Notes: generated from the letters alone by a model not told the origin. A DNA stretch of 64,000 nucleotides from Hirschia baltica ATCC 49814 (GCF_000023785.1 NC_012982.1:496001-560000), one strand, 5' to 3'; shown: positions 9,234-19,356, counted from the stretch's first letter. Numbers and translations are program-made.

Positions 9234-9905
9234 TTAAAAGCGGTAGCTTAGCCCAGCTTGCACTACTGGGTAGAATTTAAAATCTTCAGCATCTTCTTCA
9301 ATTTTTAAGCGTTCTTTTTCAAGTTCCGCTAAAAATGTTGGATCTGTAGAGAATAGTCCATCTCGTGATTCCAGTGTTACGTCTGCTTCACCAGTAAATA
9401 GGCTACCAACTAATAACTTCACACCCCAAGGTCCATCATTCTGAAAAGTTGAGTCGTAGCCCAATCCCAAAAATGGTGTTGGGTTTGTTAGCTCTGCTTT
9501 GAGGTCAAGAACACCTGCTTGCGCGGGTGTGAAAACCTGATCACCAATAGAAATGTTTTCGTTGGAGCGTGCTTCAAGGTCTATAAGTTTGTCGCCAAAA
9601 TGCGCACCAGCGCTGAGAATGAAGCTATTTTTAAACGGACGAAGATCTATATAGGCACCTAGACCAGACATATCTAAATCGCCTTCGTAAGTTATACCTG
9701 AATAGGTTTCGTCTACATCGACAGTGAAATAATTATAACCGCCTCGAACATCAAAATAGTCATTCAGCTGAACTTTGATCTCTGCATTTCCTCCAAGAGT
9801 CCCCAGTCCACCTGATACGGCCCAATTGGTCTCGGCATTCGCAGAGAGCGGAAGAATGGTTGCCAGAGTAACTCCTGCCATGAGGCAAGTTGTGGATTTT
9901 AACAT
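9234..9905 (-). CDS. outer-membrane beta-barrel protein, function unknown
   Basis: 223-residue precursor with a clear signal peptide (cleavage near ANA-ET) and alternating beta strands. It ends in a C-terminal Phe after GLSYRF, as barrels recognised by the BAM machinery do. Glycine and aromatic patterns (GGYNYF, DLSGLGAYIDLRPF, PFLGLGYDS) resemble small OmpW/OprG-like or porin-family barrels. It faces ilvC tail to tail. A shorter relative with the same ending lies at 10841-11500. No function can be inferred from the sequence. Confidence 0.85.
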   Translation of the reverse strand: MLKSTTCLMAGVTLATILPLSANAETNWAVSGGLGTLGGNAEIKVQLNDYFDVRGGYNYFTVDVDETYSGITYEGDLDMSGLGAYIDLRPFKNSFILSAGAHFGDKLIDLEARSNENISIGDQVFTPAQAGVLDLKAELTNPTPFLGLGYDSTFQNDGPWGVKLLVGSLFTGEADVTLESRDGLFSTDPTFLAELEKERLKIEEDAEDFKFYPVVQAGLSYRF

Positions 9906-10042
9906 TGTAAGTGGTCCAATTGAAGAAAGAAGGATGCGTTATTGCGCGGAGGCTTCTTAATTTTTAGCGATGTTTTGTTAATTGGCCCTTTAATTTTTCA
10001 ACGTTATCGGAATTACGCATGTATTTGCTATCTGAGATCGTT

Positions 10043-10059
10043 ATGAGAATAATTCGCAT
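10043..10059. promoter_or_regulatory. Fur-type box 1
   Basis: Imperfect 17-bp palindrome ATGAGAATAATTCGCAT. It contains the GAGAAT-N-ATTC core seen in many proteobacterial Fur boxes and matches the 7-1-7 consensus at 12 of 15 positions. It lies just upstream of a TTGACG -35. Confidence 0.6.
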
Positions 10060-10064
10060 TTAAC

Positions 10065-10093
10065 TTGACGACTGCCGCGGCGTGATAGATATT
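10065..10093 (+). promoter_or_regulatory. promoter of the small Fur-boxed gene
   Basis: TTGACG (10065-10070), 17-base spacer, GATATT (10088-10093). The start is expected near 10100, inside the second Fur-type box. Confidence 0.5.
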
Positions 10094-10108
10094 GAGAATA
10101 ATTCTTAA
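10092..10108. promoter_or_regulatory. Fur-type box 2
   Basis: Palindrome TTGAGAATAATTCTTAA overlapping the end of the -10 and the expected transcription start, the classic position for repression by iron-loaded Fur. It shares the GAGAATAATTC core with box 1, 49 bases upstream. Confidence 0.65.
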
Positions 10109-10129
10109 TTTCAAATGTTGGGAAAGAAA

Positions 10130-10339
10130 ATGGCTCAAACTCAAAATAATTCTATTCGTTGCCTTCCTTTCGAAACACAGGAAAACCTTCTCAATTGGCT
10201 GAAGACGCAGGACCTCATTCTTCAGCGTTGGCGTGACGAAGTGTTGACCAGTCCAGAGGCTGATGTTCGTTTTGTAGAACGATTGGAAGCGCATAGATCT
10301 TGGCTTCAATGGGAAATGAAACAGCTGATTCCTGTCTGA
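10130..10339 (+). CDS. small protein of unknown function, probably iron-regulated
   Basis: 69 residues from the ATG at 10130, preceded by GGGAAAG; an in-frame ATG at 10115 is less likely. The protein is soluble, charged and probably helical, with several Trp (LLNWLKTQ, LQRWRDEV, SWLQWEMKQL) and one Cys. No signal peptide or membrane segment, and I do not recognise the family. Two Fur-type boxes flank its promoter, so it is probably induced under iron limitation. It resembles neither HemP, Bfd nor FeoA. It ends exactly where the convergent lipoprotein gene ends. Confidence 0.65.
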   Translation: MAQTQNNSIRCLPFETQENLLNWLKTQDLILQRWRDEVLTSPEADVRFVERLEAHRSWLQWEMKQLIPV

Positions 10340-10723
10340 TTAGCTGGCAGGTTGACTTTTCCCGCCTGAGGTCCTGATTGTGGCTTCTAAAGAGGTTTTA
10401 GGGCAAGGAATGCCTCGTGCTAATCCCATAAGATATGCCCGCCTTACTTCGCCTCGGTTAAATTTTGCCGGTTTGAAAATACCTTTGTCTTCATCAACTG
10501 CAGCAAGATCTAATTTAGCGTTTAAGGAATCTATTTCTTCAAATATTGCTGCACACCGCTCTTGGTTCGCGCTTATATTTGAAGGCATGTCAGCTGCTGT
10601 CGGTCCATAAAGAGAGGGAACGGAATGCGGTAAGATTGCCGTGTTTGTGGTTGCGCATCCTGTTATCAATGTCATTGAAGTCAAAACAGCAATGAATGCT
10701 GAACTGTGAATTTTTAAGCCCAT
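10340..10723 (-). CDS. small lipoprotein, function unknown
   Basis: About 127 residues from the ATG at 10723, with GGGG upstream; a GTG at 10732 is the alternative. A lipoprotein signal peptide ends in the lipobox LITGC, so the mature protein is lipidated. The mature part is mostly helical with a Pro/Ser linker and two more Cys (ERCAAIF and IPCPK) that could form a disulfide. Family not recognised. Its stop codon abuts that of the convergent small gene with no intergenic base. Confidence 0.75.
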   Translation of the reverse strand: MGLKIHSSAFIAVLTSMTLITGCATTNTAILPHSVPSLYGPTAADMPSNISANQERCAAIFEEIDSLNAKLDLAAVDEDKGIFKPAKFNRGEVRRAYLMGLARGIPCPKTSLEATIRTSGGKSQPAS

Positions 10724-10840
10724 AATATACACCCCTGTCTAAGTCACCAATCTGCATGTTTTTCATGTTCATTTTGGCGGCACTAATAAGAGGCTTACAT
10801 TTTTGTAATGACAGAGCAAGCAGGAGTTTTTAGGAAATAG

Positions 10841-11500
10841 TTAAAATCTGTAAGAAATACCCGCGTTGAAGACTGGCGTAATCTTGAATTGAGAGAGCTC
10901 TTCGGTAAGAGCCAATTGGTCGGATCCAAGATTCTCGAGATTTATGAGGGAATCTGAATAGAGTCGTTCACTCGTTGCGATCGTAAACTCTGGGTTTTGG
11001 GAAAACATTGCCCCGACCATGATGTTAAATCCCCATGATTTACGCGTTGAATCAGACGTGTTTATACCAATACCAGTGTAAGCAGCTGAGTCTCCAATGC
11101 GCCCTTGAAGATCTTGAATGTCAAATTGATTGTCTGAAACAAGATGTCCGTTTATCCGAATAGGCGCAGTTATGTTTTTCGCACCACCAATAGCTTTTTC
11201 ACCTATATATAAAGAACTTGAAAAAATTATTTTGTTTTCAAAAGGGTGAAGGCTGCCAGCTAGGCTTGCTTTGTTATTTTGTTTCTTTGCTGGTTTGGTG
11301 TGAAGCGTGCGTTTTAAGTGGAATACGGTGTCACTGTGCGCAACATAATCTAATAATTGTTCCTTTTTTATCGCAGCAAGTTTCGCGAGTCCTGATTGAA
11401 GCTTTAAATTCGGCAGTAATTTATCGGCCTCTTCTGCCTTTGCGGGTAGCGAGACGAAGGCAGTTGAAAATGCTGTGATAGCAAGAGCTAATTTTTTCAT
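10841..11500 (-). CDS. second outer-membrane barrel-like protein
   Basis: 219-residue precursor with a signal peptide (cleavage near AKAEE) and a C-terminal barrel end, FNAGISYRF, close to the end of the protein encoded at 9234-9905. Similar stretches (SWGFNIMVGAMFS versus WGVKLLVGSLFT) support distant paralogy. The N-terminal half is Lys-rich and less barrel-like, so this may be a diverged or shortened member. Function unknown. Confidence 0.75.
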   Translation of the reverse strand: MKKLALAITAFSTAFVSLPAKAEEADKLLPNLKLQSGLAKLAAIKKEQLLDYVAHSDTVFHLKRTLHTKPAKKQNNKASLAGSLHPFENKIIFSSSLYIGEKAIGGAKNITAPIRINGHLVSDNQFDIQDLQGRIGDSAAYTGIGINTSDSTRKSWGFNIMVGAMFSQNPEFTIATSERLYSDSLINLENLGSDQLALTEELSQFKITPVFNAGISYRF

Positions 11501-11638
11501 CGCTTTATATCCAAGATCTAGCGAAGTTTTGAGTCATTTTATGTTTATTTCCGTTCACTTGCATATGAATGGGTGTGTTGAAGCTCAAAACTTCCTACAT
11601 ACAACTTGAATTTGATTTTGCATAAGTGAATTGAAAAC

Positions 11639-12334
11639 ATGGTTAATAAAGAACCGCCAATTGATCCCAATGAGATAAGTTCTGATGAAGGTGTTAAAGA
11701 GCCTGTGTTCAATGCACCTATTAGTATGGTTCTTTTAAGTGCTTTGCTGGTCGTGTGTTATCTCGTTTATTCACTGCAAGGTGAAGAGACAAAATTTGCT
11801 ATCTTAGTCGATTATGCATTGTTTCCTGACCGGTATTTTGCAGAAGCCGGAAGTTTTAAAGCATATGCTAATTGGTATGATGGTCCTCTGACTTTTCTGA
11901 CACATGGACTCTTGCATGCCGATTGGGCGCATGTGGGGATGAATGCGGTGTTTGCGCTTGCGTTTGGGACAGGGGTTGTCCGAGCATTAGGTGTCTGGCG
12001 GACCTTGATTATTTATGTGGCGTCACAAATTGGTGGTGCTCTATTTTATCTTTATTTTGGACAAATAATGGGCGGGGATACTTCTATTGCCGTGGGCGCA
12101 TCGGGAGCAGTTTCTGGTTTGACTGGCGCAGTGTTCTTATTGATGGCCAAGGGACAAATGCTTTCGCAGCAATTTGGTGTTTTAAGCGGTGTTTTCTTGT
12201 TAGGTAATGTGATGCTTGCTGTTGTTGGTCCTACATTGTTGGGGAGTGTAATTGCATGGGAAGCGCATGTGGGTGGATATATTGTTGGTGCTTTATCTGC
12301 TGCGATTATGTTGAGATATGTTGCTGAATCGTAA
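11639..12334 (+). CDS. rhomboid-family intramembrane serine protease
   Basis: Polytopic membrane protein of 231 residues that should cleave transmembrane substrates. The catalytic dyad is visible: Ser155 in GASGAVSG and His210 in AWEAHVGGYIVG. The HxxxN motif of helix 2 is also present (LLHADWAHVGMN, His98 and Asn102). Six transmembrane segments follow a short acidic cytoplasmic N-terminus. The L1 loop between TM1 and TM2 is short and contains the NWYDGPLTFLTHG motif. Stands alone, so the substrate cannot be inferred. Confidence 0.92.
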   Translation: MVNKEPPIDPNEISSDEGVKEPVFNAPISMVLLSALLVVCYLVYSLQGEETKFAILVDYALFPDRYFAEAGSFKAYANWYDGPLTFLTHGLLHADWAHVGMNAVFALAFGTGVVRALGVWRTLIIYVASQIGGALFYLYFGQIMGGDTSIAVGASGAVSGLTGAVFLLMAKGQMLSQQFGVLSGVFLLGNVMLAVVGPTLLGSVIAWEAHVGGYIVGALSAAIMLRYVAES

Positions 12335-12470
12335 TGGAAATGCATCTAATATGGACGCAAAGAGCCGTGATCTTGCCTCAATTTCAAATCATATAAGGTG
12401 AATAATAATGTATTTGAATCAAAAACCTCAAAATGTTTCTAGCAAGGTGTTTTTGAGAGCAGGAGTTAAA

Positions 12471-12923
12471 ATGGTGAAATCGCTTACAACATTTGGTGCA
12501 ATCGCAGCATCATTGACGCTTGCCATGTCTGCTGCACTTGCTGCTCCCAATGAAACCGAAGGCAAACGCATTATTGCTATCGAGCCTGGGGCTTGGGAAT
12601 GGACGCATGAGACAATGATTGGCCCTGCACCCATAACAAGCACGGAGACTCAATGTGTAACTCCCGATGAAGCGACAGTATCTTTAAACGATATTGTTGA
12701 AGATCTGTCGGGTTATTGTGCAATGGCTGACGTAACGACGACGGAAAAAGGCTATGCTTTCAAGCTCAATTGTGACGGGGATGTTAAAGGTATTGCGAAT
12801 GGAGAGTTAAGCGCTTCACGTAGAGCTATTTCCTTGAATGCAAGTGGAGCGGCTTCTTTTTATGGGATGATGGCTCCCTTCACAATTCAGGCCGATGCCA
12901 AATATGTTGGTGCTTGTGAGTAA
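12471..12923 (+). CDS. secreted DUF3617-like protein
   Basis: 150 residues from the ATG at 12471, with AGGAG 5 bases upstream; the longer frame from 12408 lacks a ribosome site. A cleavable signal peptide (ALAAP) is followed by a domain with the pattern PGAWEWTHE...TQCVTPDEA...C. This fits DUF3617, small periplasmic proteins of alphaproteobacteria with conserved Cys. Four Cys are present in the mature protein. Function unknown. Confidence 0.75.
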   Translation: MVKSLTTFGAIAASLTLAMSAALAAPNETEGKRIIAIEPGAWEWTHETMIGPAPITSTETQCVTPDEATVSLNDIVEDLSGYCAMADVTTTEKGYAFKLNCDGDVKGIANGELSASRRAISLNASGAASFYGMMAPFTIQADAKYVGACE

Positions 12924-13057
12924 GGTAATCACAACGTCATTGTTTGTGTGATAAAAATACGCGTAAATTGCATTCGAAACGAGTTAGATTGCTTATAACT
13001 TCGATAGGTGTTGGATTGAGACTTGACGTATGCGTGTGCTGACGGCAAAGGGCGCGA

Positions 13058-13783
13058 ATGGGATCAGTACTTAAATTTTTGAACCGTATGGATAAATCCG
13101 CTTGGCGTGCCGTAGGTGTATCGGCAGCGCTATTTGTTGTTGTGGCTGCGATTCTGGTTTTTGGCAAACTTGTATTGATGAATGGTGAGAGCGGTGAGGG
13201 CATTTTGTCTAAAGTCGAGCTCTTGCTGGTTTCTTTAAAAGATCATCCATTGGGTTTGCCTGCACTTATCTTGTTATTCTGCACAATGGCATTTATCGGT
13301 GCGCCGCAATTTGGATTGATAGCTGTTGCGGTTGTTGCATTCGGTCCGGTGCTGGGTTTTGTATATGCTTGGATTGCAGCAATGTGCTCTATGGCAATGA
13401 CATTTTGGGTCGGCCGGTTTATGGGAGTGGAAACTGTCCGTAAATATGGTGGTGATACCGTAAATCGGATATCTCGATTTGTTGGGAAGAATGACTTTCT
13501 TGCGTCCATGATTGTGCGTAATGTGCCGACTGCTCCTTTTATCATTGTGAATATGGCATTTGGCGTGAGCCATGCGAAATTCTGGCGCTTTTGGGCTGGT
13601 GCTGGAATCGGTGTTATTCCCAAAACAGCTCTCGTTGCTTTTGGCGGCGGTGCTGTAATGGCGGCAATAAAGGGGAATCCATGGTTGGCACTTCTAGCAG
13701 TGCTTGGTTCCTTGTTAATATGGGCTCCGTTGATGCTTTTTGCGCGAAGACGCGTAACCGAGCAAGATGATGTCTCAGTTTAA
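13058..13783 (+). CDS. VTT-domain (DedA/TVP38-like) membrane protein
   Basis: 241 residues with about six membrane segments. The central region (APQFGLIAVAVVAFGPVLGFVYAWIAAMCSMAMTFWVGR and RNVPTAPFIIVNMAFGV) matches the VTT domain of the DedA/TVP38/TMEM64 superfamily, with the conserved F/YxxGR-like FWVGRF and the RxxP of MIVRNVPTAPF. DedA-type proteins are linked to lipid scrambling or recycling of undecaprenyl phosphate, but the substrate here is not predictable. The start has little ribosome-site support. Confidence 0.85.
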   Translation: MGSVLKFLNRMDKSAWRAVGVSAALFVVVAAILVFGKLVLMNGESGEGILSKVELLLVSLKDHPLGLPALILLFCTMAFIGAPQFGLIAVAVVAFGPVLGFVYAWIAAMCSMAMTFWVGRFMGVETVRKYGGDTVNRISRFVGKNDFLASMIVRNVPTAPFIIVNMAFGVSHAKFWRFWAGAGIGVIPKTALVAFGGGAVMAAIKGNPWLALLAVLGSLLIWAPLMLFARRRVTEQDDVSV

Positions 13784-13898
13784 TGAGTATATAGATAAAT
13801 ACGCCAATTTTTTCTAAATTCCTGCAAATATTTTGAGATATTTTTGCGTTAAAATTGATTTGAGTTGAATTTATTTTCGTTGAATATCATTAGATTTG

Positions 13899-13928
13899 TT
13901 GACTTGGCACTTTGCTCATACATATATC
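13899..13928 (+). promoter_or_regulatory. candidate leu leader promoter
   Basis: TTGACT (13899-13904) and TATATC (13923-13928), 18 bases apart. The expected start falls on or within a few bases of the leader ATG at 13935, implying a leaderless leader peptide. Confidence 0.5.
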
Positions 13929-13934
13929 CATCCC

Positions 13935-14018
13935 ATGAAAAATTCTCTTCTATCCTTACTGCGTCTTGCAGGGCTGTCACTGATTAGCCCCTGGATGCGT
14001 TTGACTTTTAGCTGGTAG
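13935..14018 (+). CDS. leuA leader peptide, Leu-rich
   Basis: A 27-codon frame upstream of leuA beginning MKNSLLSLLRLAGLSLIS and ending FSW. Eight Leu codons lie in the 27, clustered at positions 5-16. There is no Shine-Dalgarno sequence, and the predicted transcription start coincides with the ATG, so translation from a leaderless RNA is likely. Leu-rich leader peptides before leu genes are an established attenuation device. Its 3' codons lie in the 5' arm of an RNA hairpin. Confidence 0.78.
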   Translation: MKNSLLSLLRLAGLSLISPWMRLTFSW

Positions 14019-14068
14019 CAACCGGCGCGTGTTCAGGGGTGCTGATAGAATTTCAAATATTCCGCGCC
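13988..14068 (+). other. leu leader RNA: two candidate competing hairpins
   Basis: Arm CCCCTGGA (13988-13995, inside the leader frame) pairs with TTCAGGGG (14032-14039), extended by GCG (13997-13999) with CGC (14026-14028). GGCGCG (14024-14029) can alternatively pair with CGCGCC (14063-14068). The two share bases 14026-14028 and so compete. No T-run follows, so control may be translational or Rho-dependent rather than by simple termination. Confidence 0.5.
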
Positions 14069-14092
14069 AATACAGAAATCTGAGCGAATGAT

Positions 14093-15634
14093 ATGACAGA
14101 GAAAAATAACCAAATCCGTATTTTCGACACGACGTTGCGTGACGGTGAGCAATCACCGGGTGCGTCTATGACTTTGAATGAAAAGCTAGAGCTTGCCGAA
14201 TTGCTAGAAAGCATGGGCGTAGATATTATCGAGGCTGGCTTTCCTGCTGCGTCGTCCGGTGATTTTGAATGCGTCAGCGAAGTAGCCCGTCGATCTTCTT
14301 CAATAATTGTTGCTGGTCTTTCTCGCGCTGTGCCTCGTGATGTTGAAAGATGTGGTGAGGCTGTACGCAAGGCAGAGCGACCCCGTATTCACACCTTTAT
14401 TTCCACAAGCCCAGTGCACATGAAGCATAAGCTGAAAATGGGTGAAAATGCTGTGCTAGAGGCTGTTGGCCGATCTGTCGCACAGGCACGTGGCTATGTT
14501 GAGGATGTTGAATGGTCGCCAGAAGATGCGACACGCACGGATTTTGATTTTTTGTGTCGCTGTTGTGATCTAGCGATTGCATCAGGTGCAACAACAATCA
14601 ATATTCCTGATACTGTCGGGTATTCACACCCTCAGGAATATCAGGAATTGTTTGAGCGTTTGATCGCGAATGTTGCTAATTCAGATAAAGCAATCTGGTC
14701 CACACATTGTCACAATGATCTCGGGTTGGCAGTTGCCAATTCTTTAGCTGGTGTTGCTGGTGGTGCGCGTCAAATTGAATGTACAATTAATGGTCTTGGC
14801 GAAAGAGCGGGGAATGCCGCGCTTGAAGAGATTGTTATGGCAATGCGTGTGCGTAAAGATGCGTTTGCTTACGAAACAAATATTGATGCTACAAAATTGT
14901 CTCGTGCCTCTAAACGTGTGTCCCAGATTACTGGTTTTCCTGTTCAGTTTAATAAGGCGATTGTCGGGAAGAATGCCTTTGCGCATGAAAGCGGTATCCA
15001 CCAAGACGGGATGCTGAAGAATAATCAAACCTATGAAATCATGAATCCGGAAGATGTGGGTGTATCGGCTACGTCTTTGGTTTTAGGTAAGTTGTCTGGT
15101 CGCAATGCTTTTAGAGATAAGCTAGAAAATCTAGGTTATGTTTTAGATGATGAGGCGATGAATGATGCTTTTCGGCGCTTCAAGGATTTGGCTGACAAGA
15201 AAAAAGATGTTTTTGATGAAGACATCATGGCATTGGTAGATGATCAATTGTCGGGGACGGACGAACTTATATCACTTCATGCCTTGAAAGTTGTTGCTGG
15301 TACTGAGGGACCGCAAATCGCAGAGATTGAGCTTGAAACTGAGGGTGAAATCAAATCTGCGCGCGCGGAAGGCAATGGGCCTGTTGATGCTGTTTTTAAT
15401 GCCATTCGTGCAATTATTCCACACGACGCTGTGTTGGAATTGTTTCAAATTCATGCAGTGACCGAAGGAACGGATGCGCAAGCAACAGTGTCAGTTAGAT
15501 TAAGCGAAGATGGGTTGGTCGCAACTGGAAAATCTTCAGATCCAGACACACTCGTCTCGGCTGCCAAAGCTTATATTCATGCTTTTAACAAGCTTGAAAT
15601 ACGCCGTAGTAAAAGCTCAGATTCAAATATCTAA
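14093..15634 (+). CDS. leuA: 2-isopropylmalate synthase
   Basis: Commits 2-ketoisovalerate to leucine by condensation with acetyl-CoA. The HMGL-like TIM barrel carries [18 protein letters not shown] near the N-terminus and the metal-binding [15 protein letters not shown] motif. A GxGERAGNA segment and a C-terminal LeuA allosteric domain (from about residue 390, [11 protein letters not shown]...) for leucine feedback follow. 513 residues is normal for the long bacterial form. It is monocistronic here, with a leader upstream and a terminator downstream. Confidence 0.96.
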   Translation: MTEKNNQIRIFDTTLRDGEQSPGASMTLNEKLELAELLESMGVDIIEAGFPAASSGDFECVSEVARRSSSIIVAGLSRAVPRDVERCGEAVRKAERPRIHTFISTSPVHMKHKLKMGENAVLEAVGRSVAQARGYVEDVEWSPEDATRTDFDFLCRCCDLAIASGATTINIPDTVGYSHPQEYQELFERLIANVANSDKAIWSTHCHNDLGLAVANSLAGVAGGARQIECTINGLGERAGNAALEEIVMAMRVRKDAFAYETNIDATKLSRASKRVSQITGFPVQFNKAIVGKNAFAHESGIHQDGMLKNNQTYEIMNPEDVGVSATSLVLGKLSGRNAFRDKLENLGYVLDDEAMNDAFRRFKDLADKKKDVFDEDIMALVDDQLSGTDELISLHALKVVAGTEGPQIAEIELETEGEIKSARAEGNGPVDAVFNAIRAIIPHDAVLELFQIHAVTEGTDAQATVSVRLSEDGLVATGKSSDPDTLVSAAKAYIHAFNKLEIRRSKSSDSNI

Positions 15635-15665
15635 ACGTTTATTAGAATTGATGTGAATTTTCTAA

Positions 15666-15696
15666 AGAGCAATGCTTTGAAGCATTGCTCTTTTTT
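15666..15696 (+). terminator. terminator after leuA
   Basis: Perfect 12-bp stem (15666-15677 with 15680-15691, tight two-base loop) followed by a T run. Confidence 0.9.
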
Positions 15697-15840
15697 ATTT
15701 CGCGATAGAAAGGTCAAGAAAAAAACAAATTCTGGGAATAGGTGGAACCATAAGGTCAGTTCAGCGTTTAACACAATGAATATGCAATTTGAGCCTTTGG
15801 GCGGGTGACGTAATTTAAGTTACCTATTTGGGAGTCTACT

Positions 15841-16509
15841 ATGAAAAATATTATTGCTTTGGCGGCATTGAGCACCACAATTTTGGTGGCAGGCTGTCAA
15901 ACAACAGATCCCTATTCGCGGGAAACAAAAACCTCGAATACTGCAAAAGGCGCAGCTATTGGTGCCTTGGGTGGGGCTGTTTTGGGCGCATTAACAAATA
16001 CGTCTAGTGGTGAGCAGGCTGCCAAAAATGCTATGATCGGTGCAGGTATCGGTGCAATCGCTGGGGGTGCTAGCGGACGCTATATGGACCAGCAAGAAAA
16101 GAAATTGCGTGAGCGCTTAGATGAAACGGGTGTAGGTGTTACGCGTGTCGGTGATACAATTCAGCTGGTAATGCCGGGTGATATCACTTTTGCAACAGGC
16201 CGCGCGGAAATTAACAATCAGTTTGATTATGTCCTCCAAGATGTTGGATTGGTATTGCAAGAGTTTGATAAGACTGTTGTCTTTATTGATGGTCACACGG
16301 ACACTGTGGGATCTTATCAGAAAAACGATGAACTATCTCAAGCGCGCGCGAACAATGTTGCTGCTCGCTTAATGCAAGAAGGCATTTTAGGTGGTCGATT
16401 GGTTGTTACAGGCTATGGTGAGAGCCGCCTTAAAGTTCCAACTGGCGATGGGGTCAACGAACCATTAAACCGCCGGGTAGAGATCCGCTTGGAACCATAC
16501 ACAAATTAA
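15841..16509 (+). CDS. OmpA-family lipoprotein (YiaD-like)
   Basis: Lipid-anchored peptidoglycan-binding protein of 222 residues. The lipobox is LVAGC (Cys19). A glycine-zipper region (GAAIGALGGAVLGAL...GAGIGAIAGGASG, about 38-80) precedes a C-terminal OmpA domain (about 100-220) with FATGRAEIN, IDGHTDTVGS, LSQARANNVA and NRRVEIRLEP. The Asp and Arg of the OmpA domain that bind diaminopimelate are present. It probably tethers the outer membrane to the cell wall. Confidence 0.92.
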   Translation: MKNIIALAALSTTILVAGCQTTDPYSRETKTSNTAKGAAIGALGGAVLGALTNTSSGEQAAKNAMIGAGIGAIAGGASGRYMDQQEKKLRERLDETGVGVTRVGDTIQLVMPGDITFATGRAEINNQFDYVLQDVGLVLQEFDKTVVFIDGHTDTVGSYQKNDELSQARANNVAARLMQEGILGGRLVVTGYGESRLKVPTGDGVNEPLNRRVEIRLEPYTN

Positions 16510-16531
16510 ATTAAGCTATATATTTTGAATT

Positions 16532-16573
16532 AATGGCACCGTCGTCCAAACTGTGGAGAGCGGTGTCATTTTT
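16532..16573 (+). terminator. terminator after the OmpA lipoprotein gene
   Basis: Stem AATGGCACCG (16532-16541) with CGGTGTCATT (16561-16570), followed by Ts. It sits between two convergent genes. Confidence 0.75.
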
Positions 16574-16577
16574 GTGT

Positions 16578-17807
16578 TTAGAGTGATTTTTCTTCTACAT
16601 CGAGGTTTTGGGTTTTTCTTATTGCTGGAAATAATAGTGCCCAAGACGCAGCTACCCCGATTGTGGCAAATCCACCTATGACAACTGCTGAGACAGCACC
16701 AAAGGCGTGTGCCATTGTGCCGGCTCTAAACTCACCGAGTTCGTTGGAGGCACCTAAGAATATCGAATTTACTGCGTTGACACGACTACGCATCTCATCG
16801 GGTGTCCACAATTGCAGCAATGTTTCCCTGATATAAACGGACACCATATCAAACGCCCCGATGAACATGAGGGCTGGTATAGCAACCCAAGCACTTGTGG
16901 AGAATCCGAACACGATAGTTGATGCACCAAATAGAGCAACGCAAGCAAATAAGATAAGGCCCACATGGCTTCGAATGTGAAAAGATGTAATGATTCCCAC
17001 CATGATTAATGCGCCTATGCCTGGAGCCGCGCGCAAAAGCCCTAATCCTGCTGGACCTAATTGCAAAATATCTGATGCATAAACGGGGAGGAGGGCAACT
17101 GCGCCTCCCAATAGTACCGCAAATAAATCTAGTGAAATTGCGCCTAAGATTACTTTTTCTTTCCAGATAAAAGTGAAACCTCCAACGACGGTTGCAAAGG
17201 ATGTGGCTCCGATGGATTTGCGTTGTTTAGGTTTAGGAATGGTAAAGACTAAAAGTGTTGATGCTATGAGGAAAAGTGATGCAGCGGAGTAAGCTGTTTC
17301 TGCGGAAATGCCATACAACAAGCCTCCAATCACTGGACCGACAATTGTAGCTGATTGCCAAGAAGATGAGTTCCAAGCCACGGCGTTTGCGAAATCTTCT
17401 TTGGGAACGACATTCACGGCTAGGGCTGAAACAGCTGGGGAAGCAAACGCCCGTCCAATTCCGAAGATTGTAAGGATGATAAGGACTGGTATCGGAGATA
17501 TCTGGTTGAACATTGCTAAGGCTAATATCGCAACTGCACACAATGCTTCCACAGCGTATGAGATACCCATGATGAGGCGACGCCCATACTTATCAGCTGA
17601 TAGGCCAGTTACAAACACTAATAATAAAGCAGGCAAGAATTGAACGAGACCTATCCATCCCAGCCAGATTGGTTCTTTGGTGAGATCATATATTTGCCAA
17701 CCTACGGAAACAGATAAAATTTGAACAGCGAATGTTGTTAAAAATCTAGCGATAAAGTAGCGGACATAAGAATTGTGTTGGAAGGCTGCAAAGCGCTTTT
17801 GAGACAT
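16578..17807 (-). CDS. MFS exporter, EntS/MFS_3 type
   Basis: 409-residue major facilitator protein with 12 predicted membrane helices. The loop 2-3 motif is GLSADKYGRRLIM. The N-terminus RYFIARFLTTFAVQILSVSVGWQIYDLT is typical of the MFS_3/enterobactin-exporter-like group. Substrate unknown; siderophore export is possible by family but no siderophore genes are nearby. It is convergent with the OmpA lipoprotein gene. Confidence 0.88.
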   Translation of the reverse strand: MSQKRFAAFQHNSYVRYFIARFLTTFAVQILSVSVGWQIYDLTKEPIWLGWIGLVQFLPALLLVFVTGLSADKYGRRLIMGISYAVEALCAVAILALAMFNQISPIPVLIILTIFGIGRAFASPAVSALAVNVVPKEDFANAVAWNSSSWQSATIVGPVIGGLLYGISAETAYSAASLFLIASTLLVFTIPKPKQRKSIGATSFATVVGGFTFIWKEKVILGAISLDLFAVLLGGAVALLPVYASDILQLGPAGLGLLRAAPGIGALIMVGIITSFHIRSHVGLILFACVALFGASTIVFGFSTSAWVAIPALMFIGAFDMVSVYIRETLLQLWTPDEMRSRVNAVNSIFLGASNELGEFRAGTMAHAFGAVSAVVIGGFATIGVAASWALLFPAIRKTQNLDVEEKSL

Positions 17808-18031
17808 GTCTGAGATTCCTGCAATAGCTTACGCCAATTCGTTCTCATATTTGAGAAATGTCTAGAATGGAACTTATAACTATTATCATTCTGATGTTTG
17901 AAAATTGAACAAATGCATTGCTGAAAGTTGGTAAGATGAGCTGGTAATTGCGAAAAGACGGGAAATTAGTTGTCGTTCTCGGGGTTTTGATTGAAAAATT
18001 GTTATATCCCACAATTGAGCGTCAGGCTTTG

Positions 18032-18055
18032 AATTATGAGGAAATTCTCATAATT
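18032..18055. promoter_or_regulatory. 24-bp operator-like palindrome upstream of mreB
   Basis: Perfect 9-bp arms AATTATGAG and CTCATAATT separated by GAAATT. It is centred about 46 bases before the start predicted from the -10 at 18078, an activator-like position touching the -35. The cognate regulator is unknown. Confidence 0.55.
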
Positions 18056-18074
18056 TCATTTAAAAACAGTATTT

Positions 18075-18083
18075 TGTTATAAT
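18075..18083 (+). promoter_or_regulatory. mreB: mreB promoter, extended -10
   Basis: A perfect TATAAT at 18078-18083 preceded by TGT (extended -10). The -35 region is poor, consistent with an extended -10 or an activated promoter. It gives an untranslated leader of about 135 bases. Confidence 0.6.
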
Positions 18084-18103
18084 GGTACTGATCGTTCCGT
18101 TAA

Positions 18104-19267
<1,164 letters not shown>

Positions 19268-19356
19268 ACGATTAGACCAAATCAGGGTAAAGTGTAGTAG
19301 CGTTTTGGGTGCCTCTCTGTATGGGAGGCTTCCATATTCAGAATGGAGGCAGTCTC

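Noticed and set aside
9950-10010. TTAA-N8-TTAA pattern near 9976 as a CtrA box
   Set aside because: The spacing is 8, not 7, so it does not meet the consensus.
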